Origin: NORP23 sp050302475
Lineage (GTDB): Bacteria; Pseudomonadota; Alphaproteobacteria; Rhodobacterales; Rhodobacteraceae
Reading direction: 5' to 3'
NCBI GenBank assembly: GCA_050302475.1
Contig: JBNLBF010000017.1
Location: forward strand, 1 to 64,000
Length of the DNA stretch: 64,000 nt
Positions 8,580 to 17,221 of the stretch are shown here, piece by piece; positions within the stretch are counted from its first letter, which is position 1, and each line of letters begins with the position of its first letter. The notes under the pieces were generated by a model. That model had not been told where the DNA came from, made no database searches, and saw only the letters and a program-made list of their open reading frames with translations. The translations under genes were made by a program, and so were the position numbers.

Positions 8580-9770
8580 TTAGCCAAGGGGGCGCTCGAC
8601 CACTGAACATTTGATCGCAGGACGTATGTCTAAGCGCCGTTCTTCTTTCCGAATGGCGGCGCTGGTCTTGATGAGAACAGGAAACAGCAGCGGAAGAAAG
8701 CCCCAGTTGGTCAACAACGTGTTGTTGAAAACCCCTATTGCAAGCGCGAAGAAACCGACGACTCTGAGAGAAAGCCCGCCGGACCGGATTAGCATCTTAT
8801 ACACTAGGTAGAGCAACAGCGCACCACCGACAAACACACCAAACATCCCCAGAACTTCGATGAAGAAATTATGGGACGGCTTTACACCGAGTGTGTCGAT
8901 CCGTTCCCGCAAATGCTGGATACCGATGCCGAAAACGGGGTTTTCGCTAATTTGCGCGAGGTAATCCTTCATCGCATTGAGGCGGGCGACATTCGACTCC
9001 TCACGCAGTAAGATGGTTTCAACCACTTTATTGTAGAGAGGTAGAACCACGATCCAGCCTACGGATGCGATGCCGGCGAGGATTGCGGCTCCGGTCGAGC
9101 GGAACGACAGGAACCATGTGAAAAGGAAACCAGCGCTCAGCAGGATCCCACCGCGGCTACCGGTCAAGAGTACGAGGATCAACAAGACCAGGACGATCAG
9201 GAAGCTCGGAATGAGCGGCGTGGGTCGTACCCGACCGAGGGCAAAGAACGCTAGCATCATTAAGTAGATCGAATAGCTGGCCGCATTCGCGTTGAAATAG
9301 GCGAAGTAGACACGCTCGAGGCTTCGACCGTAGGTCACAAACGGGTCGACAACGCCGAGCCTTCTTGCCGCTTCAGTGAAGAATTCGGGTTGAAGATAGA
9401 TCATCCCCAATTGGAGGATGAGCAATGCAATCGAAATAAGTATCAAGCGCCGGATTTCGTCGTAGGTCAGCGTGTAGACGGCTGAGGCAACCAATATGCA
9501 TGCCGTGAACTGAGCCCAGATCACCAAAAGGTAGTTTCCGATCCGCCCAAGTAGAATATCGAACAATAGCGCCGTAAACATGATGGCAAATAGCGGCCAG
9601 ACATCCTTGAAGAATGATATGTTCAACCGTCCGCCTCGGTGAAGGCTTGACATCACGACCAGCATGGCGACCAGCCCGCTACGTGCGATATCGCCAATCG
9701 GAAGCGGCACGAGACGATAGCTTGCCGTTATAAAGAAGGCGATCAGTGCGATGTGGATTTTAGATTGCAA
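8580..9770 (-). CDS. O-antigen polymerase / ligase-like membrane protein (Wzy candidate)
   Basis: A 396-residue membrane protein with about ten hydrophobic segments. A larger external loop near residues 250-300 contains NPVFGIGIQHLRERIDTLGVKP and SHNFFIEVLGMFG. The late H-N-x-x-x-E-x-L-x-x-x-G pattern is typical of the Wzy_C/O-antigen ligase superfamily. In this locus it most likely joins lipid-linked repeat units in the periplasm. The frame is closed by a stop just upstream, so a TTG at 9770 is the likely start. It cannot be separated from a WaaL-type ligase by sequence alone. Confidence 0.75.
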   Translation of the reverse strand: MQSKIHIALIAFFITASYRLVPLPIGDIARSGLVAMLVVMSSLHRGGRLNISFFKDVWPLFAIMFTALLFDILLGRIGNYLLVIWAQFTACILVASAVYTLTYDEIRRLILISIALLILQLGMIYLQPEFFTEAARRLGVVDPFVTYGRSLERVYFAYFNANAASYSIYLMMLAFFALGRVRPTPLIPSFLIVLVLLILVLLTGSRGGILLSAGFLFTWFLSFRSTGAAILAGIASVGWIVVLPLYNKVVETILLREESNVARLNAMKDYLAQISENPVFGIGIQHLRERIDTLGVKPSHNFFIEVLGMFGVFVGGALLLYLVYKMLIRSGGLSLRVVGFFALAIGVFNNTLLTNWGFLPLLFPVLIKTSAAIRKEERRLDIRPAIKCSVVERPLG

Positions 9771-9794
9771 TTACTGTCTCTGAGTTTTTTGTCT

Positions 9795-11057
9795 TCACAC
9801 GGCATCGTCTTGTTCGGTCTTCGCGCGTTGCTGGGCCGTGAAGCAAGTCCGAACCCGCCACGCGGCTCCGCTGGCTACGCCCAGCGAATAAAGCACCATG
9901 ACGAAGGCCGAGAGCACGATCTGCTGCGAGAGGGCGGCCAGAAGCAGGCCGAGCGCGAACAGGGCCAGGAAGATGACGTTCAATTTTCGGACGAAGTCGT
10001 CGTCTCCCAACAGGATCGCGATGAGCTGCGACGGGCCGAACATCGCGAAGGCCAGGTGCGACAGAGCGGTGATCGCAAGCACAGTGGTCAGCAGCACGGG
10101 ATCGAACGAGGCGAAGGGCCCCTGTTTCAGGATCGCCAGCGCATAGACCATCGCGATTGCCAGAACCGCCAGAAACGACGCGATCGCGAACGAAAAGCGC
10201 GCGGCGATATGGTATTCTGCGCGAGCCTGGCCGAAATCCTGTTCCTTGATCGCGCTGTTGATGCGGGCTCCAAAATGGGTACGGGCGGCATTCAGGCCGA
10301 ACCGTGTCGGGCCAGTCACGCGGATGGCGATGGCAAGATAGGCCAGGATCTCGGGCTCGACGAAAAAGCCTGTGATGAAGACCGGAAGGTAGTTGCCTAC
10401 GCTGCGCGCCAGCGAGACCTGGAAATGCGCGGCGTTAGAGCGGACCTGCCCGCCGTCGCGCCAGCTCGTCAGTCCCATGGCGACCAGCGGCCAGAGGAAG
10501 GCGACCGTGGCCACAAGGAACGTGGCGGCATAGAGCGCGAGGTAGGGGGATGCGCCGGTCCGGCCGGTCAGCCAGAGGGCCAGCGTTCCGACCAGCAGCA
10601 GACCTGGACGCAGGACCTGGCCCGCGAATTGGGCCTGGACGCCCCTGTGTGCGCTGCGCAGGATCGCATCGGCGACGGCGAACCCCGCCATGGCGAAAGC
10701 GATGGGCAGGGCCCAGATCGCGTCGCCCGTGCCGGAGGGGCGTGCCATCAAGGCGACAACGACGGTCAACGGTAGCGTCACGGCCGCCGCCAGCACATAC
10801 GTGGCCTGAGTGCTGGCCAACGAGGAGGGCGCTTCGAGCGTCGTCAACGAGAGGGGCGAGAAGCGCTTGACGATCGTGGTTGGCAGCCCGCGCTGCAAGA
10901 CCAGCGCCGCGACCGAGCCGATTGAGACGATCCAGGCATAAAGCCCGTAGCTTTCGGCCCCGAGCGCCATCGTCAGCGCTAGGACCGAAACAAATGACAG
11001 CACGGCACCAGCGGCCTGAATGCCGACCATAGACGTGAGGGTTCTCAGATGTGCCAT
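9795..11057 (-). CDS. Polysaccharide flippase (Wzx/MOP superfamily)
   Basis: A 420-residue protein with about twelve transmembrane helices. It opens with a typical flippase N-terminus (SMVGIQAAGAVLSFVSVLAL, then GAESYGLYAWIVSIGSVAAL) and ends in a short basic tail. It would export undecaprenyl-linked repeat units across the inner membrane, feeding the Wzy-like polymerase immediately downstream. It overlaps the end of the broken sulfotransferase gene by 13 bp. Family membership is clear; substrate specificity is inferred only from the neighbourhood. Confidence 0.85.
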   Translation of the reverse strand: MAHLRTLTSMVGIQAAGAVLSFVSVLALTMALGAESYGLYAWIVSIGSVAALVLQRGLPTTIVKRFSPLSLTTLEAPSSLASTQATYVLAAAVTLPLTVVVALMARPSGTGDAIWALPIAFAMAGFAVADAILRSAHRGVQAQFAGQVLRPGLLLVGTLALWLTGRTGASPYLALYAATFLVATVAFLWPLVAMGLTSWRDGGQVRSNAAHFQVSLARSVGNYLPVFITGFFVEPEILAYLAIAIRVTGPTRFGLNAARTHFGARINSAIKEQDFGQARAEYHIAARFSFAIASFLAVLAIAMVYALAILKQGPFASFDPVLLTTVLAITALSHLAFAMFGPSQLIAILLGDDDFVRKLNVIFLALFALGLLLAALSQQIVLSAFVMVLYSLGVASGAAWRVRTCFTAQQRAKTEQDDAV

Positions 11058-11499
11058 GTGTTGATCCGGGCTTTCTCGAACAGGTCCACCGCCGACCGAT
11101 GGCTCGGCAGGCTAGTCAATTTCGCGAACCGGTCGACCTTTTTGTTTTTCCTTCTCGGTTTTCGGAAGCGAGCTGCGAGGCCCGGGGACCGGGCCAGATG
11201 CGAGGCGATGCTGTCGCGGAGGTGCCGGAACAAGACGAATGTCGGATACCGCGGCGAACGGCCAACGTCACCTGTTGCGAGCGATGGACTTGATGACCGA
11301 TCCGCGGTTCGTCATTGGTGGCCGCACGGATGATCCGGTACAGAAACGTGTTTGCGGATCTCGGGTAGCCTTCGATCACAAGGTCGGTCTGCGCAGTCAC
11401 CCATGTGTGTAGGCACATTGAAGGCTTCGCGCGCGCGAGTAGATCGAACACAATCAGATTGTCCAGAGCGGTCACTTTGATGTCTCGTAGCACTTGCAT
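11045..11499 (-). pseudogene. Sulfotransferase, short and frameshifted
   Basis: The first frame carries the 5'-phosphosulfate-binding motif DLVIEGYPRSANTFLYRII and runs to RRGI. A one-base shift near 11240 moves the homology into the next frame, which continues PTFVLFRHLRDSIASHLARS, the 3'-phosphate-binding R..S region (FRHPxDxxxS) of PAPS-dependent sulfotransferases. Even joined, the product would be only about 150 residues, so the C-terminal half is missing. It is either a pseudogene or carries an assembly error. The last 13 bp overlap the flippase start. It is the third sulfotransferase-related gene in this stretch. Confidence 0.7.
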
Positions 11500-11503
11500 T
11501 GCC

Positions 11504-12292
11504 TCAGTTTTCCCGGAGCCAAACGCCGAACAGGCGGTACAGCGCCCGGTCGAACGGATTTGCGGTCCCCGTCGCCCTGCTGGAGTCGTAGGTTCCCGAA
11601 AATCCCGGCGCGCCGAACATTTCGCAGTTCACGTAACCTTGCGCCCCGCAGCCGGACGGTTTTACCGTGGCAAGCCAGATTTCTAGGACGCTGAGGTTCT
11701 CCAGCGGGACGATACAGTATGGATGTGATTTCTGGTATTTCCGGAAGTCCAGATTTCCGCGGACGTAACTGGACAGAAGCTTGAGCGAAGAGAATTCGGA
11801 TAACCCGTAGGTCTTATGATAGGTTCGCATGGACCTGGCCCAGGTCGAGTAGGCGCGGATCGTGTGGACGACGACCACCTTGCACCCCAGGGCCTCGTAG
11901 CATGCAACTCCGTTTGTGGTCTTCGAGCAATCCACAAGCCCGTTGGCCCGCTCGCGTGCCTCGGCAACCAGGGCGGCATAGGGGTCTTGTTCAGGCCGGG
12001 CGAGTAGGGCCGACCAGAAGGGATGGGCGAAAATTTCCGCGTTCTTTGCCGCCCGCTGCTGCGGCCGGACCCAACGTCCTCGTCCTTTTTCGAACCTTTG
12101 GTCATCAACCGCCTTGACCGAACGGAAGGTTTGCCAAACCTCGCCTGCATTCGGGATATCCAGCCGCCGGGCAATGTAGTCGCCGACGAAGGTGCTGCCC
12201 GATCTCGGCCGTCCGATTACGTAATACACAGTGAAAGGTTCCGTGGCGCCATCTTGCGGCGCAGTCTGGGGATTGCCGGTCTGCTGTGTCAT
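11504..12292 (-). CDS. PAPS-dependent sulfotransferase
   Basis: A 262-residue cytosolic sulfotransferase candidate. The 5'-phosphosulfate loop is YYVIGRPRSGSTFVGDYIAR near residue 25. The later VVVVHTIRAYSTWARSMRTY supplies the conserved Arg/Ser region that binds the 3'-phosphate of PAPS. The ATG at 12292 overlaps a TGA in ATGA that ends the shifted frame of the preceding sulfotransferase; the long open frame upstream of this ATG is the antisense-free shadow of that gene. It probably transfers sulfate from PAPS to a sugar of the lipid-linked repeat unit. Confidence 0.8.
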   Translation of the reverse strand: MTQQTGNPQTAPQDGATEPFTVYYVIGRPRSGSTFVGDYIARRLDIPNAGEVWQTFRSVKAVDDQRFEKGRGRWVRPQQRAAKNAEIFAHPFWSALLARPEQDPYAALVAEARERANGLVDCSKTTNGVACYEALGCKVVVVHTIRAYSTWARSMRTYHKTYGLSEFSSLKLLSSYVRGNLDFRKYQKSHPYCIVPLENLSVLEIWLATVKPSGCGAQGYVNCEMFGAPGFSGTYDSSRATGTANPFDRALYRLFGVWLREN

Positions 12293-13058
12293 AATGGACG
12301 GGTGAAGAGCTTCAGCGCCGGGGTGATGTCGGGGACGGGGCAGCCGATTCCTGCAGCACTGTCCGCGGCGCCCGGACGAGATCCTCGTAGGCGACGACCG
12401 CGTGCGGCAGCGCGCAACCGGCCACTCCGCGTTCGTAGGCGGCCTCCATGCAGGCACAGGATTCGTCGACAACCCGCTCGGGTGCGAGACCGCGCAGGCT
12501 TTGCCAGTTCCGAACCATCGGGCCCCAATAATCGGTGCTGCCCCGCCGCAGCATCGACCATTTTGCGGAAAGCTCGGCGCGGAGGTAGAGCAGCTTTTCA
12601 CTGGAGTGGATATAGCGCGATTTGACCAGTTTCGCGCGTAGGGCGCGGAAGGGGACATCGTCGTTCAGCCGGGCGCCGTTGCTGTCGATTCCGCCTTGCC
12701 ACTTCCTCAGTATCGAGGCGCGGACGTCGTCGCCGTTCCGGGTCAGAAAGATGATCCGCGCCTCGGGCAGGACAGCTTCGACGAATCCGATGCGAATGCA
12801 GTTTGCGGGGGTCTTTTCGATGGTGAGACTGGCCTCCAGACCTTGTTCCTCGGACGCCAGAACCGAACGGATGTAGCGCCGAACTTCGGGCGTGGCGTCG
12901 GCGGCGGTGAATTGCTCGTGCCCAAGACGACGGAAGTTCCTGAACCGCCACATCGGGTTGGGCTCCTCATGGTATACCGCGCCTGGCAGCCCCGCGAGGG
13001 CGCGCCCAAGGAGCGTGGTGCCAGAGCGCGGTAGGCCTATGACGCAGATTAAGGTCAC
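12289..13058 (-). CDS. Sulfotransferase with a C-terminal frameshift
   Basis: The frame opens with the PAPS motif VIGLPRSGTTLLGRALAGLP and contains IIFLTRNGDDVRASILRKWQ, the 3'-phosphate region. After AYEDLVRAPRTVLQ the frame turns into low-quality sequence and stops at 12312. One base over, AGIGCPVPDITPALKLFTRP reads on to a TGA at 12289. That TGA overlaps the ATG of the next sulfotransferase as ATGA, the coupling style used by the genes just upstream. This shows the ancestral gene ended at 12289 and that the shift near 12340-12350 is recent or an assembly error. The start is GTG, overlapping the glycosyltransferase stop (GTGA). Confidence 0.75.
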
Positions 13059-14239
13059 AAAAGCGCCTCGCGCACGGCGGAATCGTGACGGTCGCGCGCG
13101 AAATGCTCGCCGAACAGGGTACGGGACGCCGCCCCTTGCCGCCTCAATGTAGTTCGGTCGGTCTCGAGCAGGAAAGTCGCGATCCCCTGCGCCGATCCCT
13201 TTTCAAACAAGGCGCCATTCTCTCCGGGAATCACCATGTCGGCGATGGATGCGTGATCGGTGGCCAAGATGGCGCAGCCACAGGCCATGGCCTCAAGGAT
13301 CGAACGTGGCTGCGCTTCGGCTGGATAGCTGGTGGGGAGGCAAAATACATCCGCAGCCAACAAGGTTTCACGCACCTCGCTTCGGTCCCAGATCCCGTCT
13401 CCGATCTCGACCACGCCGGAATTAAGTGCGGTCTCGCCAAGCGTGACCTTGAGGGTGGTCTTCATCGCTGGATCAGGCCAGTTGCCGCGAAACACGAAGC
13501 GGAACTCATCGAGGCGCCCGGCCCGCTCGATTTCGCGGATCGCTTCAGCGAGGAGGAGGCTGCCCTTTGAGGGGATGAAATTGGACAGGTAGAGGACGGT
13601 GATCGGCGCGTCGCGGCTGGCTTTCTGAGTAATTTCGGTCGGCGTCGCGACCACGGCATCGTCGATCGTGTTGGGCACCACTCGGATCCGCCCCTCTGTG
13701 CCGTCCGGCATCAAACGCGTCAATTCATCCTTCTCCGGCAACAGGCGCCGGCTGAGGCAGATTATCCGTTGGACCCGCCTCAATTCCCATTTCCGCAGGG
13801 CCCTAAGAATCGCTCCTTCCGGGTAGAAAAAATCGCCATTGCGGCTGTGCAACACGACGCGTGTTCTTGTGCGTCGTTGTCGGGCGATCGCGATCGCGCC
13901 TACGTCGCGCAGGGTGCCGCCAAGGGAGCTTGCCGCGCTGAGGTAGAGCGTGGTTGGCTGGTTGACACGTTGCGCAAGGCTCTTTCGAAGTGCCACCAGC
14001 GAGGCCACGTAGTCTCGGATATAAGTGACGACTTCGCTAGAGGAAAAGCCGCGCTGCGCCGCGCGGATGCGAGTGTGGCGCCGTTCGACGATCTCGACAT
14101 CGGTATTTGCATCGGAGGCCAGCGCGTCGATTACGGTGCGAGTACCCACAACCGCGCCGGTCAGCCCCTTTTGCTCGCGCGGCAGGGTAACGAAAAACAC
14201 GATCCGCGTCCCAGAGCTGGAGTTGCCGGTTTGGGTCAT
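13055..14239 (-). CDS. Glycosyltransferase family 4
   Basis: A 394-residue GT-B fold enzyme. The C-terminal nucleotide-sugar domain is clear: VLYLSNFIPSKGSLLLAEAI near residue 215, AADVFCLPTSYPAEAQPRSI with ILEAMACGCAI, and the closing IPGENGALFEKG. The E-x7-E-like element is present as EAQPRSILEAMA. It is coupled at both ends: its ATG overlaps the TGA of the upstream glycosyltransferase and its TGA overlaps the GTG of the sulfotransferase. It likely adds one sugar to the repeat unit; donor and linkage unknown. Confidence 0.85.
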   Translation of the reverse strand: MTQTGNSSSGTRIVFFVTLPREQKGLTGAVVGTRTVIDALASDANTDVEIVERRHTRIRAAQRGFSSSEVVTYIRDYVASLVALRKSLAQRVNQPTTLYLSAASSLGGTLRDVGAIAIARQRRTRTRVVLHSRNGDFFYPEGAILRALRKWELRRVQRIICLSRRLLPEKDELTRLMPDGTEGRIRVVPNTIDDAVVATPTEITQKASRDAPITVLYLSNFIPSKGSLLLAEAIREIERAGRLDEFRFVFRGNWPDPAMKTTLKVTLGETALNSGVVEIGDGIWDRSEVRETLLAADVFCLPTSYPAEAQPRSILEAMACGCAILATDHASIADMVIPGENGALFEKGSAQGIATFLLETDRTTLRRQGAASRTLFGEHFARDRHDSAVREALL

Positions 14240-15333
14240 CGCGCTTCGCCGGGCGATTTGACTTGATCAGTAAGAAGCTGATCATAGATCGCGTCATAGG
14301 CCGCAGCCATACGCGTTACCGAGACGCGCTCAAGGTTGGCCTGCATAGCACGCGCCTGGGCGTCGAGCGCGTCAGCCGGACCCGCTGTCAGGGACGCCAC
14401 CGCGTCCACTAGGGCTCCGGTGCGGTTCATGTCGACCATGATCGGAACAACGTCCCAGTCAGACAGAATCGTCTGTAACTCCCGGCTGTCGCGCACGATC
14501 GGCAGGAACCCTTGCGCGATCGCCTCGAAGACAGTGTTCGACATGCCTTCTGAGACGCTCGGCAGCACTAGGAAATGGTTGCCCGGGTCGAACATCGTGT
14601 TCCAGTCAGTGCGGTAGCCATGGAAGGTGACCTTGCCCGGCAGGCCCAGCCTTTCGACCTCTCTTCGCAAAGCCACTTCTTGCGGCCCCTCACCGACCAC
14701 GTCGAGGCCGGTAATGCCCGCATGCGCCATCAGCGCGGGCAGGGCTTGCAGCAGGACCTCGACCCGTTTCTGCTCGACCAGACGCCCAACGAAAAGCAAC
14801 TGGCTGGGCACGGTCCCTATCGGGCGGGCTGTCGGCGTGAGGTCGATCCCGTTGAAGATCGGGTGGGTGCGCGCCGGGATGCCAAGCAACCGCCGCAAAC
14901 CCAGACGTGGTGGAAAATGCGGGTAGTTCGGAATGACGAGATCGGAAAAAAAGTGATTCACATATGTTAGGCGATCGCGGATCGCTGAGACGCCATAGTT
15001 CCGCACCCTCCGACGGTCTCCACTGATTATTTGGCATCGCGCGCGCCGTGCTGCAAACAAAGCCGGGATCGTGATCCTGTCGGGTAGCCAAAGCTGCACG
15101 ATGTCAACGTTGTGTTTGCGGATTAGGCCATAGACACTTCGATATATGGCCCATGGTGACAGATCCGGCAAGCGTTCAACGATCGCCGAAGATGGCCGCT
15201 CATTTCCTGGAAGTACCGCTATCACATGTCTTTGCCGCGATGCACCCACTAGCAGAGCGAGTTGCCGTTCAGCACCTCCCTTTTCCATGTGCGCGATTAC
15301 GTGAAGGATTGTTGCCGTACGGGACATGTTCAT
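14236..15333 (-). CDS. Glycosyltransferase family 4
   Basis: A 365-residue GT-B enzyme with the N-terminal MEKGGAERQLALL motif typical of GT4 enzymes of surface polysaccharide loci. A C-terminal donor domain reads LLFVGRLVEQKRVEVLLQAL, DVVGEGPQ, FHGYRTDWNTMF and LPSVSEGMSNTVFEAIAQG (the E-x7-E motif). The ATG at 15333 (MNMSRTATILHV) is preferred; an in-frame earlier start exists but would overlap the regulator gene. It begins 28 bp after the MarR-type regulator and its stop overlaps the next glycosyltransferase. Confidence 0.87.
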   Translation of the reverse strand: MNMSRTATILHVIAHMEKGGAERQLALLVGASRQRHVIAVLPGNERPSSAIVERLPDLSPWAIYRSVYGLIRKHNVDIVQLWLPDRITIPALFAARRARCQIISGDRRRVRNYGVSAIRDRLTYVNHFFSDLVIPNYPHFPPRLGLRRLLGIPARTHPIFNGIDLTPTARPIGTVPSQLLFVGRLVEQKRVEVLLQALPALMAHAGITGLDVVGEGPQEVALRREVERLGLPGKVTFHGYRTDWNTMFDPGNHFLVLPSVSEGMSNTVFEAIAQGFLPIVRDSRELQTILSDWDVVPIMVDMNRTGALVDAVASLTAGPADALDAQARAMQANLERVSVTRMAAAYDAIYDQLLTDQVKSPGEAR

Positions 15334-15361
15334 ACCCTGAAAATTTCCGACGTCGAGCGCA

Positions 15362-15727
15362 TCAACGTGGTCGGATGGGCTCACCAACCGCGTCCTCGAT
15401 CTCCGAGTTCAGGGCATCAATCTCTGCCTTAAGGGCTTCGTATTCTTCCATCTTCCTGGCAAGGAACCGACGTGTGATCGCCGCCTTTTCCGAAATGCCC
15501 TTCGCTGTCAGGATATAAGCATACCTGCGCTTGTCTTCTGCTGCGGTGAAGTTCCCTAGCTTCACAAAGCCCTTCTCGATTAGAGCCTTCAGTACATAAT
15601 GCATTCCACCCACGCTCACGCCAACCGCCGCAGCCAACTCCCGCTGGGACATCTCAGGATTATCTTGCAGGAGGCGAAGCACGCGAAAATGCGTGTCCTC
15701 CTGCAGCTTGGTGCGCTTGCTAGTCAT
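15362..15727 (-). CDS. EPS-associated MarR-family regulator
   Basis: A 121-residue winged-helix protein: HFRVLRLLQDNPEMSQRELA, AVGVSVGGMHYVLKALIEKG for the recognition region, then a C-terminal helix with heptad-like EEYEALKAEIDALNSEIED. This matches the small MarR-like regulators regularly found in exopolysaccharide loci. It heads the group of two GT4 and sulfotransferase genes. Its promoter and first 20-odd codons are duplicated at 17158-17442. It probably tunes the downstream glycan genes; the operator may be the GCTC/GAGC dyad at about 15815-15830. Confidence 0.82.
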   Translation of the reverse strand: MTSKRTKLQEDTHFRVLRLLQDNPEMSQRELAAAVGVSVGGMHYVLKALIEKGFVKLGNFTAAEDKRRYAYILTAKGISEKAAITRRFLARKMEEYEALKAEIDALNSEIEDAVGEPIRPR

Positions 15728-15948
15728 TCTTGGATTTTCTCAGGCTACCGCACAAGGACTACTCGTTGGGCGCCTTGTTGAATGCATCGACGATGATTAG
15801 AAAATTTTCCATTTCGCTCATTTTCGAGCAATAGCAAATGCTGCGGGTGCAAACAAGAGTGAGTCCCAGAATCTCAAGAGGTTTTCGCAGACCGAGCGCG
15901 GTAGTCGATCTGCGCGTTTGACGCTCAGATGCAAGTCGAGCCCTGCCT
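15664..15948. repeat. Diverged direct repeat, copy A (regulator leader)
   Basis: About 285 bp covering the 5' end of the MarR-type gene and its upstream region, repeated in the same orientation at 17158-17442. Long shared blocks include CAGCTTGGTGCGCTTGCTAG, CAGGCTACCGCACAAGGACT, CTGCGGGTGCAAACAAGAG and CTCAAGAGGTTTTCG. The right edge coincides with the truncation of the ydcF-like remnant. Confidence 0.85.
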
Positions 15949-16219
15949 CATCCGCCCGCTCGGCTGCTTCATTGAACAGTGGGTCGCGCCAGGCGGCAGT
16001 CGCCTGTTGGTCTTCAACGCCGCCCAACACGACGATGCCGTCGATTTGTGCTGGGAACGCCCGAGGCGAAAACTCCGCCTCCAGCGGGTGCAGCAAGATC
16101 TTGCCAATGGGGAAGATGCCGATCAGCAAGAGCGCGGCCAGCGTGACTCTGCCGCTCCAAAGCGCCAAACGCGGGCGCGCAAAACATGCTGCGACCAGGC
16201 TCATGACAATACCGAACAC
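15949..16219 (-). pseudogene. YdcF/ElyC-like (DUF218) N-terminal remnant
   Basis: The first 90 residues match the start of DUF218 proteins of the YdcF/ElyC type: two N-terminal hydrophobic segments, GIFPIGKILLHPLEAEF, then DGIVVLGGVEDQQATAAW and FNEAAERADEA. At about 15948 the homology stops and the frame runs into repeat copy A, ending in unrelated residues at 15818. Full-length family members have around 200-260 residues, so over half is lost. The protein family handles envelope/undecaprenyl-linked sugar metabolism in other bacteria, but this copy should be dead. Confidence 0.65.
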
Positions 16220-16296
16220 AAGTCAGGTCTCGACCTGCAGGGCCAGCCTGATGAGTTTGGAAAGGATGAAGAACGCCGTATCCGTTGCGCGAATAA

Positions 16297-17055
16297 TCAG
16301 CTGCGCTGTGGGCGCACCAGAAACTGGCCCACTTTCGAAAGGTTCTTGAACGCCAGCGTTTGTAGGCCGCCCACGCGGTTGCGACGGATCGCAAGCATGT
16401 CTTCTTCCATCTTCTGACGGATCTTGGCCCAGCTGCGGTTGCTGACACCGCCAACCCGCATCTTATAGAGCACCTCTGGGATGTAGACCGACTTTCCTGT
16501 TGTCTGTGAAAAGTAGCGCAGGATGAAATCGTAATCGGCCGCAATGCCGAAATTGATGTCGTAGTCACCGAACCGCTCATAGACCTCGCGGCGCAGGTAC
16601 AGCGTGGGGTGCGCCGGCATCCAGCCATATTTCAAACGTCGCGGGTGGAAGGCCCCAGTAGACCAGTGCCGAATGACCCGCGTCGTGTCCGCCTGCGCAA
16701 CGTAGTCGAGATCGCTGAACACCGCCTCAACCGTAGGATCTTCAAATGCGACCGCAATCTGTGACAGCACCCCGTCGTGGGCGAGAAAGTCGTCACTGTG
16801 AATGAAGCCGAGGACGTCACCAGTGGCGTTCCGCACGCCCTTGTTAAGGGCGTCGTAAATCCCTTTGTCTGGCTCGCTGATCAACCTCATCCGATCATGT
16901 ACTGCACGCTCAATGGCGGCCAAGGAGCCGTCCTTCGATATTCCCTCGACCACCAAATGCTCGACGTCAGGATGTGTTTGCGCGGCAACGCTGGCGATGG
17001 CCTCGCCGACGGTCGCTTCTGAATTGTAAACAGCGGTAATGACAGAGATTTTCAA
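16297..17055 (-). CDS. Glycosyltransferase family 2 (WcaA-like)
   Basis: A 252-residue GT-A fold enzyme. ISVITAVYNSEATVGEAIAS is the family start, EPDKGIYDALNKGV is the donor-site block, and GFIHSDDFLAHDGVL gives the metal-binding D-x-D-type aspartates. Next comes WMPAHPTLYLRREVYERFG, a signature of the WcaA/colanic-acid branch. The start is TTG at 17055, since no ATG or GTG precedes the conserved MKISVI. It lies between two copies of the regulator-leader repeat and may have been inserted as a cassette. Confidence 0.88.
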   Translation of the reverse strand: MKISVITAVYNSEATVGEAIASVAAQTHPDVEHLVVEGISKDGSLAAIERAVHDRMRLISEPDKGIYDALNKGVRNATGDVLGFIHSDDFLAHDGVLSQIAVAFEDPTVEAVFSDLDYVAQADTTRVIRHWSTGAFHPRRLKYGWMPAHPTLYLRREVYERFGDYDINFGIAADYDFILRYFSQTTGKSVYIPEVLYKMRVGGVSNRSWAKIRQKMEEDMLAIRRNRVGGLQTLAFKNLSKVGQFLVRPQRS

Positions 17056-17146
17056 CGGCGGAGTATCATCAATAAAGGCATTGCCACGTCTCTACATGAA
17101 ACCGGCCTCGGGCGAAACGCGAAGATGCAGGCGCAGCAAGGAGAAC

Positions 17147-17221
17147 TCTTGGGTTCTCTTGCAGAAGGCGAAGCTCCCGAAAATGCGTATCTTCCTGCAG
17201 CTTGGTGCGCTTGCTAGTCAT
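17147..17221 (-). pseudogene. MarR-type regulator N-terminal remnant
   Basis: From the ATG at 17221 the frame reads MTSKRTKLQEDTHFR, then ELRLLQENP, nearly identical to the first 24 residues of the regulator at 15362-15727. It then diverges into unrelated sequence. It is the coding part of repeat copy B and cannot encode a functional winged helix. Confidence 0.75.

Noticed and set aside
9753..10775. 340-codon open frame on the plus strand
   Set aside because: Antisense to the flippase gene, with charged low-complexity composition and no family match.
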